Shown here: piece by piece, positions 1 to 5,299 of the stretch
How positions within the stretch are numbered: the stretch's first letter is position 1
How the letters are laid out: every line of letters begins with the position of its first letter
From: Spirochaetales bacterium
GTDB lineage: Bacteria > Spirochaetota > Spirochaetia > ARS1246
Length of the DNA: 6,726 nucleotides
Direction of reading: 5' to 3'
Assembly (NCBI GenBank): GCA_018644745.1
Contig: JABGPX010000643.1
Span: 1-6,726, forward strand
Program-made: the position numbers and the translations under genes
Notes under the pieces: model-generated
Database searches by the model: none
Told to the model about the DNA's origin: nothing
The model's input: only the letters and a program-made list of their open reading frames with translations

Positions 1-1577
1 TACTCATCCTCTCTCGCCATGCGTCCCAAGGGAATCCGGAAGGCGAGTCGGCTGCAAAGGAGAAACGTGAAATCAGGTTTCCAATCTGGTGGATTTTCCT
101 GCTGCCGATCGCCGCGCTCTGCGTGTTTCTCCTGCCTAAGTTCAAACAGTGGCTTGGGGAGAGGAAAGAAGCGGCGGCGACGTCTTCGGTACGCTGCGTT
201 CAGCTCAACTTGAGCTGGAGCCCGTCGACCGACGGAGAAATGTCGCGATCCTTTGAGACCTTCCCGATTAAGGTAGCGGCAAGCGGCGCGGCTGATCTTC
301 TGCTTCCTAAACCTGGTATTCAAAAGGGTGCTCGCACATTTGCCGTCTCCAAAGACGATCACGGCGTGGTGCAGTTTGAGTCTCGGGGAATATTTATCAT
401 AAACGGGGTTGGAGCGAAGACGAAGATACTCAAACCCGGAGATAGGATCGCTTTTGGTCATTACCGGATAATTTTTGACGGCATTTCCTATCGCGATGAG
501 GCCCGGCCGGCCGTTCCGGTTCCCCGCTCGCTGCTGCTGTCGCTTCTCATTTTTGTATTCGCCGCTTTGATCGTGGTTTTCCGTGCCCCCGTAACCATTA
601 CCCTGCCGGTGCGAAGCGGCGCCGATTTATCCGTATCGGCTGATGAACTCCTTACTGTGCCTGATGAAACTGTATCGAAAAAAGGCCCGGAGCCCTCTGC
701 TGCTGACGGCCCTCCCGCAAATCCGGATGGAACGAGGCCTCGCGTAATAACGGGTTTTCCGACGGTGATGTGGGCGCCTGGAATTGAGCCGGATTATTTT
801 AAGGTCGATGCGCTCTTTGTTCATGCACATCCGGATGACGAATCCCTGGACTTTGGGGTGCTTATCAGCAGATTTGCCGCGGCGGGAATGAAGGTGGCTG
901 TCGTCTTGATGACTGACGGGAATTCCGGACTCGATCAATATCCTCAACGGATCGAGAATGACCGGTACCCGCCGTATGACTTACGAGGTTCGGCTCTCGC
1001 GGAGGTGCGGGTAATTGAGGCACAATCAGCTCTTGAGATTCTTGGTGCACACCACTATGTCAGGTTGGGTCTGATGAATCATCCGTACGGCAGCGGCCTT
1101 GATGTACTCTCAGCGTTTTCGGTGACAAATGCCTGGGGAGGAGAGGACGCACTGGTTTCTCAGCTTTCTGCTCTTATACTTGGATACCGGCCGGACGTAG
1201 TCATTTCTCCTGAAGGACCGGCGGAAGCGTTTGAGCACTTTGAACATGAGGCTACCGGCCGGCTTGTTGAGAAAACTCTTTCCGGACTCGCGGAATCGGG
1301 GCTTTACCTGCCGAAGGGTAGGCTGGTGTCGATAGACCCGCTTCAGCGCGCTATGTACTCCGATACAATCGGGATTCGCGCCGACGTCGAACATCCCCAA
1401 TCAGGGCTCAACCATCGAGGTGTGCAGATCGCGGCCTTAAGTGAACACGTTACCCAGCGCGATGCGTCTATAATCGGGGTTGAGAACCTTTCTGGTTTTG
1501 ATAGAGAGTATTACCGAATGCTTGATTGGAGCATCATGCTGCCGATTGAGGAATATCTTAGGGATTTATCATTTTAG
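1..1577 (+). CDS. Membrane-anchored FHA-like / PIG-L (LmbE) family deacetylase, 5'-partial
   Basis: The reading frame is open from the left edge (first full codon at 3), with 524 residues visible and the true start upstream. The first in-frame start-type codon, GTG at 123, lies inside a hydrophobic helix and is not a credible start. Visible order: a charged stretch; a transmembrane segment at about 78-140; an FHA-like beta domain at about 200-482 (LLLPKPGI, then IINGV, then LKPGDRIAFG); a second transmembrane segment at about 528-578; a Pro/Ala/Gly-rich linker at about 675-744; and a PIG-L domain from about 800. The PIG-L domain carries AHPDDE at 825-842 and HFEH at 1236-1247. These match the zinc-binding and catalytic motifs of the family (MshB, LmbE, PIG-L), which hydrolyses N-acetyl groups from amino-sugar substrates. 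The substrate here is unknown. Charge around the second helix suggests FHA inside and deacetylase outside, but weakly. The PIG-L call is firm, the FHA call moderate. The missing N-terminus may hold another domain. Confidence 0.88.
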   Translation, partial: LILSRHASQGNPEGESAAKEKREIRFPIWWIFLLPIAALCVFLLPKFKQWLGERKEAAATSSVRCVQLNLSWSPSTDGEMSRSFETFPIKVAASGAADLLLPKPGIQKGARTFAVSKDDHGVVQFESRGIFIINGVGAKTKILKPGDRIAFGHYRIIFDGISYRDEARPAVPVPRSLLLSLLIFVFAALIVVFRAPVTITLPVRSGADLSVSADELLTVPDETVSKKGPEPSAADGPPANPDGTRPRVITGFPTVMWAPGIEPDYFKVDALFVHAHPDDESLDFGVLISRFAAAGMKVAVVLMTDGNSGLDQYPQRIENDRYPPYDLRGSALAEVRVIEAQSALEILGAHHYVRLGLMNHPYGSGLDVLSAFSVTNAWGGEDALVSQLSALILGYRPDVVISPEGPAEAFEHFEHEATGRLVEKTLSGLAESGLYLPKGRLVSIDPLQRAMYSDTIGIRADVEHPQSGLNHRGVQIAALSEHVTQRDASIIGVENLSGFDREYYRMLDWSIMLPIEEYLRDLSF

Positions 1578-1578
1578 C

Positions 1579-1620
1579 CTGGAATCAACGCGTGATTTTC
1601 CAGAGCTGGTGGATTTTTTT
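1579..1620 (+). terminator. Possible terminator for the PIG-L gene, inside the 3' end of rlmKL
   Basis: CTGGAATCA (1579-1587) can pair with TGATTTTCCAG (1593-1603), giving nine base pairs with a two-T bulge and the loop ACGCG. A run of seven T follows at 1614-1620. Ten bases separate the stem from the T run, so this is not a standard intrinsic terminator. No T run follows the hairpin in the minus direction, so it gives no clear stop for rlmKL. Most of the element lies in rlmKL coding sequence. Confidence 0.3.
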
Positions 1621-3765
1621 ATTCCGGCTGTAATCTTCCGGCACGCTAACGGCCGTTAAATCTTTAACTGCCAGACCTTTGAACGCATCGTAGTCCAGTT
1701 TGAATTTTTTAAAATTTGTAGAGAAGAGCAAGATGCCGTCGGGAGAAAGCCTGCTTAGAGCTAACTCGATGAGCTCAACGTGATCTCTCTGCACCTGGAA
1801 AGTATTCTTGAAACGTTTTGATCTTGAGAAGGTCGGCGGATCGATAAATATCAGGTCGTACTTTTCGGTCTGATGAGTTAAGAACAAGCGGGCTTCGTCT
1901 CTAATCAATTTATGTTCCTCATCAAATATCCCGTTCAGACTAAGGTTGTCTCTTGCCCAGGCGGAATAGGTGTTCGAATTATCTACGCTTACAGAAGCGG
2001 CTGCACCGCCGGCGGCGGCATATACCGTTGCGGAAGCGGTGTATGAGAAGAGATTAAGAAATCGTCTTCCATCGGCCATGTCGCGGATCATCTTTCTGGT
2101 AAGCCGATGATCGAGAAAGATGCCGGTATCTATATAATCGGTAAAATTGACTAGGAAAAGCTGACCGCCCTCCCGGATTTCGTTGAAAGTGCCCGTGCTG
2201 TCGATATGCTCATATTGTGACCCGGATTCCTGCCTAGCCCGGGTTTTCACATAGAGATTCTCTCTTTTCACATCAAGGACATCCGGGACGACGTCGAGTA
2301 TCACCTGAAGTCGGCGACGCGCCTGGTTCTTATCTATGGTATCCGGTGCCTGATACTCCTGCACATGTACCCAGGTATTTTCGTACACATCTATTGCCGC
2401 AGAAAACTCGGGCATGTCAGCGTCGTACACCCGGTAGCAGCTTACATCTTCAGCCGCCGACCATTTTTTTATGTGTTTGAAGTTCTTTGTCAGCCTGTTG
2501 CCGAATTGCTCGGTGTATATGTCTTTTTTTCCTACTTTTGGTGTCGCTGACGCGGGTTCTCCGCTAAGGGCCCGACTGCGGGCGTCGCTGCCCGCGGCGT
2601 GAATCACGCTTTGTGCGAGGATGCAGGGGATTGCCCCGTTGTACAGAGTGTTGACCTTTATCGCCCGAAGGGCGGTCGCCATTGAGAGTTCCTGGTCCCC
2701 GGTGAGAATTGCCGCCTTCCATCCGGGGAATGAGGCCTTCAGCGTGTCCCCGAGATTCCGATACAACCGCAGGAGCTCTTCTTTTGTTCCTAATCTTACG
2801 CCGTAGGGCGGGTTGATCGCGACGAGGCCCGCGAATTCTCCCTTACCCGCTTTATTACCCGGAGGCATGGCGTCACTCAGTTCCCGTTTTTCGAAATGTA
2901 CAATGCCTGCAAGGTCGAGTATTTCCGAGGACATAACTGCGGCGGTGATGCTGTGCCTGTCCTGATCATATCCGGTTATTCGCGGTATTTTTTCGATTCC
3001 CGCTTTACGCTTGAGTTTCGCTTCGGCTACGATCTTTTGCCAAAGTTCCGGCTGGTGTTTGTTCCAGGATTCAAATCCGAAGGTTTTTCTCGAGAGACCG
3101 GGGGCTATCCCGCCGGCAATAAGAGCTGCTTCCAGAGGAATGGTGCCGGAGCCGCACATCGGATCGACCAGCGAACCGCCTTCGGCGGCTATCGCGGGCC
3201 AGCCTGACCGGAGGAGCAGCGCCGCGGCGACATTTTCCTTTAGCGGCGCGGGTCCTGCGGAGCGTCGGTAGCCCCGGCGGTGGAGGCTGTGACCTGAGAG
3301 ATCCAGATAGATTGTCGCGTCCCGGTCGCGGACGTGAACGGCGATTGTGATATCGGCAAACTTTGAATCTACCGAAGGCCGGGTTCCGCCGGTATCCCTG
3401 AAAAAATCAGCTATGCCGTCTTTGGTTTGTAAAACCGCAAACTTCTGATTGGCGGGTGATGCTTTTGTAACGGTTGCGTTGATAACAAAAGTCTTATCAA
3501 CGTCAAAGTGGCTTTTCCAGTCCATTGAGCGAACGGTTGTGTAAAGATCCTCCGCGGCGGGCATGTCGAATTTTTTTATTTCGAGTAGAACCTTACTGGC
3601 GATACGAGACCAAAGACAGAGACGGTAGCCCGTTTCGAGAGAACCGGAAAATCTGACACCATTTGTCTGCTCGTGGATATCGGTGCCGCCGAACTCAAGT
3701 ATTTCCGCTGCAAGCAGATCGCCGGTATTTCGGGGTGCGGTACAGAAAAATCTCATGGGTCTCAT
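1585..3765 (-). CDS. rlmKL: Bifunctional 23S rRNA methyltransferase RlmKL (m2G2445 / m7G2069)
   Basis: This is a two-enzyme fusion of 726 residues from ATG 3765, close to the 702 residues of the E. coli protein. Order: an N-terminal domain with THUMP (about residues 40-150, with LWSRIASKVLL just before it); the RlmL methyltransferase with SAM-binding DPMCGSGT (201-208) and catalytic-type NPPY (318-321); a linker with NRLTKNFKHIKKW and YRVYDADMPEF; then the RlmK methyltransferase with FLNLFSYTASATV (about 565-578) and DPPTF (642-646). In E. coli, RlmL makes m2G2445 and RlmK makes m7G2069 in helix 74 of 23S rRNA, near the peptidyl transferase centre, and the RlmL half can unwind that helix. All motifs are intact, so both activities are expected. 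The frame extends to TTG at 3795, but ATG 3765 or ATG 3756 fits the family N-terminus (MRFFCTAPRNTGDLL). I chose 3765 because of the promoter spacing; 3756 remains possible. It converges on the PIG-L gene and diverges from PIN-PhoH. Confidence 0.95.
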   Translation of the reverse strand: MRPMRFFCTAPRNTGDLLAAEILEFGGTDIHEQTNGVRFSGSLETGYRLCLWSRIASKVLLEIKKFDMPAAEDLYTTVRSMDWKSHFDVDKTFVINATVTKASPANQKFAVLQTKDGIADFFRDTGGTRPSVDSKFADITIAVHVRDRDATIYLDLSGHSLHRRGYRRSAGPAPLKENVAAALLLRSGWPAIAAEGGSLVDPMCGSGTIPLEAALIAGGIAPGLSRKTFGFESWNKHQPELWQKIVAEAKLKRKAGIEKIPRITGYDQDRHSITAAVMSSEILDLAGIVHFEKRELSDAMPPGNKAGKGEFAGLVAINPPYGVRLGTKEELLRLYRNLGDTLKASFPGWKAAILTGDQELSMATALRAIKVNTLYNGAIPCILAQSVIHAAGSDARSRALSGEPASATPKVGKKDIYTEQFGNRLTKNFKHIKKWSAAEDVSCYRVYDADMPEFSAAIDVYENTWVHVQEYQAPDTIDKNQARRRLQVILDVVPDVLDVKRENLYVKTRARQESGSQYEHIDSTGTFNEIREGGQLFLVNFTDYIDTGIFLDHRLTRKMIRDMADGRRFLNLFSYTASATVYAAAGGAAASVSVDNSNTYSAWARDNLSLNGIFDEEHKLIRDEARLFLTHQTEKYDLIFIDPPTFSRSKRFKNTFQVQRDHVELIELALSRLSPDGILLFSTNFKKFKLDYDAFKGLAVKDLTAVSVPEDYSRNKKIHQLWKITR

Positions 3766-3773
3766 ATGTTGAA

Positions 3774-3802
3774 ATGATACTCGGTTTAGCGTCAATCGGC
3801 AA
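3774..3802 (-). promoter_or_regulatory. Predicted sigma-70-type promoter of rlmKL
   Basis: Read on the minus strand, TTGCCG (-35, 3797-3802) and TATCAT (-10, 3774-3779) are separated by exactly 17 bases. They match the consensus at 4/6 and 5/6. With standard spacing, transcription would start near 3767, two bases before ATG 3765 or eleven before ATG 3756. No good Shine-Dalgarno sequence precedes either; a weak GAG lies before 3756. The sequence therefore suggests a leaderless or nearly leaderless mRNA. Predicted by eye only. Confidence 0.5.
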
Positions 3803-3825
3803 CGCGCTCATATATCTGGACTCAC

Positions 3826-3854
3826 TTCAATCTCGCCGGTTATTGGGCTATAAT
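3826..3854 (+). promoter_or_regulatory. Predicted sigma-70-type promoter of the PIN-PhoH gene
   Basis: A perfect -10 hexamer TATAAT (3849-3854) lies 17 bases after TTCAAT (3826-3831), a weak -35 with 3/6 matches. Standard spacing puts the transcription start at about 3861, which is the A of the chosen ATG. The 30 bases before that ATG hold no purine-rich Shine-Dalgarno sequence. Both facts point to a leaderless transcript. The -35 boxes of this and the opposite promoter are 23 bases apart, so polymerase or a regulator bound at one could affect the other. Confidence 0.55.
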
Positions 3855-3860
3855 ATATCT

Positions 3861-5162
3861 ATGCAGAAAAACGAAAAAGTTTTCGTTATCGATACGAACG
3901 TTTTTATTCATAAGCCCGATGCTATCCTTTCATTTCGGGATAACGATATTGTTGTTCCCCTCTGGGTTCTTGAGGAACTGGACAAGCTCAAGACCTATAG
4001 CGATGAGCGCGGAAGGAACGCGAGGCACGCGATCAGGTTTCTGGATGAAATCGTGGTAAAAGGCTCCGTCGTGCAGGGGATTAAGCTGGAAAACGGTTCG
4101 ACACTCAGGATTATAGCCAGCGAGCCTGCGACCATGCCGGGTGACCTGAAAATTGACGCACCGGATAACAAGATCCTTCTCACAGCTCTCGCGCTTCAGA
4201 AAGGAGGACAGCAGGTTTTTTTTGTGTCGAAAGATATTAATGCCAGGGTAAAGGCCGCCGCCTTGGGTATAAAAGCCGTTGATTATGACAAACAGAAGGT
4301 AAATATCAATGATTTGTTCTCAGGGGTGAGGAGCGCGAACGCTTCTGCGGATACAATTCAGGAACTTGAAGACACAGGCGCTATTCCATGGAAAGACGAC
4401 TTGTATCCGAATGAATATGTGGACTTGAGCGTCGCGGGATCAGAAAGTAAAACGCTGGCAAGATTCGACGGGCATCACGGAGAGCTGCGGCTTATTGAAC
4501 AGGATATTGAGCCGGTGAGCGGTATCGAACCTTTGAACATGCATCAGCGTATTGCACTGGATCTTCTTCTTGACGATTCAGTATCCTTGGTATCAATGGT
4601 CGGTAAGGCAGGAACCGGTAAAACACTTCTCGCCATTGCCGCAGGATTGAAGAAGGTGCTGGAAGATCAGGCATATGCCCGGGTACTGGTTACCAGGCCG
4701 GTTGTTCCATTCGGCAAGGATATCGGGTATCTTCCGGGAGCAAAAGAAGAAAAGCTGTCTCATTGGATGCAGCCGCTCTTTGATAATCTGGAATTCATCC
4801 TCTCAGTTTATAAAAGGGATAAATTGAAAAATGTAGACTCGCTTTTAAGTAATAATCTTATTGAGATTGAGGCTTTAACGTATATTAGGGGAAGGTCACT
4901 GCCTAATCAGTATATCATAATCGATGAGGCGCAGAACCTGTCACCGCATGAGGTAAAAACGATTGTCTCGCGGGCTGGAAAAAACACCAAGGTCGTACTT
5001 ACCGGTGATCCCTATCAGATTGACAGCCCATATTTGGACTCTAGCTCTAACGGATTGACTTATTTGGTGGATATTTTCAAAACTCATGACATTTATGGGC
5101 ATATTACACTCGAGAAATCTGAAAGGAGTGGTCTTGCAGAGCTGGCAGCCGAATTGATGTAA
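3861..5162 (+). CDS. PIN-PhoH family ATPase / ribonuclease (YlaK/PhoH2-like)
   Basis: The protein has 433 residues, a typical length for the two-domain PIN-PhoH family. The PIN nuclease domain (about residues 5-145) starts with VFVIDTNVFIH and has candidate metal-binding acidic residues D11, E39 (in LEELDKLK), D102 (DNKIL) and D125 (SKDINAR), so the active site looks intact. A spacer of about 80 residues leads to the PhoH ATPase domain (about 220-433). It carries Walker A GKAGTGKT (248-255), Walker B IIIDEAQN (D355, E356) and VLTGDPYQID (G382, D383). Mycobacterial PhoH2 has been reported as an RNA-unwinding ATPase and ribonuclease; a similar cytoplasmic role is inferred here. The frame is open back to 3663, but that part is antisense to rlmKL and unlike the family. 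ATG 3774 would add 29 residues, also without a Shine-Dalgarno sequence. ATG 3861 starts just before the PIN domain and matches the promoter spacing. It diverges from rlmKL. Confidence 0.94.
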   Translation: MQKNEKVFVIDTNVFIHKPDAILSFRDNDIVVPLWVLEELDKLKTYSDERGRNARHAIRFLDEIVVKGSVVQGIKLENGSTLRIIASEPATMPGDLKIDAPDNKILLTALALQKGGQQVFFVSKDINARVKAAALGIKAVDYDKQKVNINDLFSGVRSANASADTIQELEDTGAIPWKDDLYPNEYVDLSVAGSESKTLARFDGHHGELRLIEQDIEPVSGIEPLNMHQRIALDLLLDDSVSLVSMVGKAGTGKTLLAIAAGLKKVLEDQAYARVLVTRPVVPFGKDIGYLPGAKEEKLSHWMQPLFDNLEFILSVYKRDKLKNVDSLLSNNLIEIEALTYIRGRSLPNQYIIIDEAQNLSPHEVKTIVSRAGKNTKVVLTGDPYQIDSPYLDSSSNGLTYLVDIFKTHDIYGHITLEKSERSGLAELAAELM

Positions 5163-5164
5163 GG

Positions 5165-5198
5165 CACATCGAAAACCCGGGTTACCGTTTCGTATGTG
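5165..5198 (+). other. Imperfect hairpin just after the PIN-PhoH stop codon
   Basis: CACATCGAAA (5165-5174) pairs with TTTCGTATGTG (5188-5198) over ten base pairs with one bulged T. The loop contains the palindrome ACCCGGGT. It begins two bases after the TAA at 5160-5162. No T run follows, so it is not a standard intrinsic terminator. It could protect the mRNA 3' end, aid a factor-dependent stop, or be chance. Confidence 0.35.
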
Positions 5199-5287
5199 AT
5201 CAGGTCAAAGCGGCAGCAAATATAGGTGCCCTTTAAAATATTAGTATCTTTTTGCTGTATATCTGCCATTGCTATGCCGAAAATTCT

Positions 5288-5294
5288 AAGAGGA
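5288..5294 (+). promoter_or_regulatory. Ribosome binding site of the beta-propeller gene
   Basis: AAGAGGA with the core AGGA at 5291-5294 lies five bases before ATG 5300. It fixes the start of the last gene and is the only clear Shine-Dalgarno sequence before a gene start in the window. It contrasts with the divergent pair, which lacks one. Confidence 0.75.
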
Positions 5295-5299
5295 AAGCC

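Noticed and set aside
19..213. 64-residue plus-strand frame at the left edge
   Set aside because: It overlaps the membrane-protein frame, is rich in Arg/Ser without a recognisable domain, and has no ribosome binding site. It is a shadow.
3663..3860. 66-codon upstream extension of the PIN-PhoH frame
   Set aside because: It is mostly antisense to rlmKL, has no similarity to the family N-terminus, and would run through the predicted promoter.
5234..5263. Promoter-like hexamers TAAAAT (5234-5239) and TATATC (5258-5263) before the propeller gene
   Set aside because: Neither has a recognisable -35 at 16-18 bases. The AT-rich tract may hold a promoter, but none can be supported.
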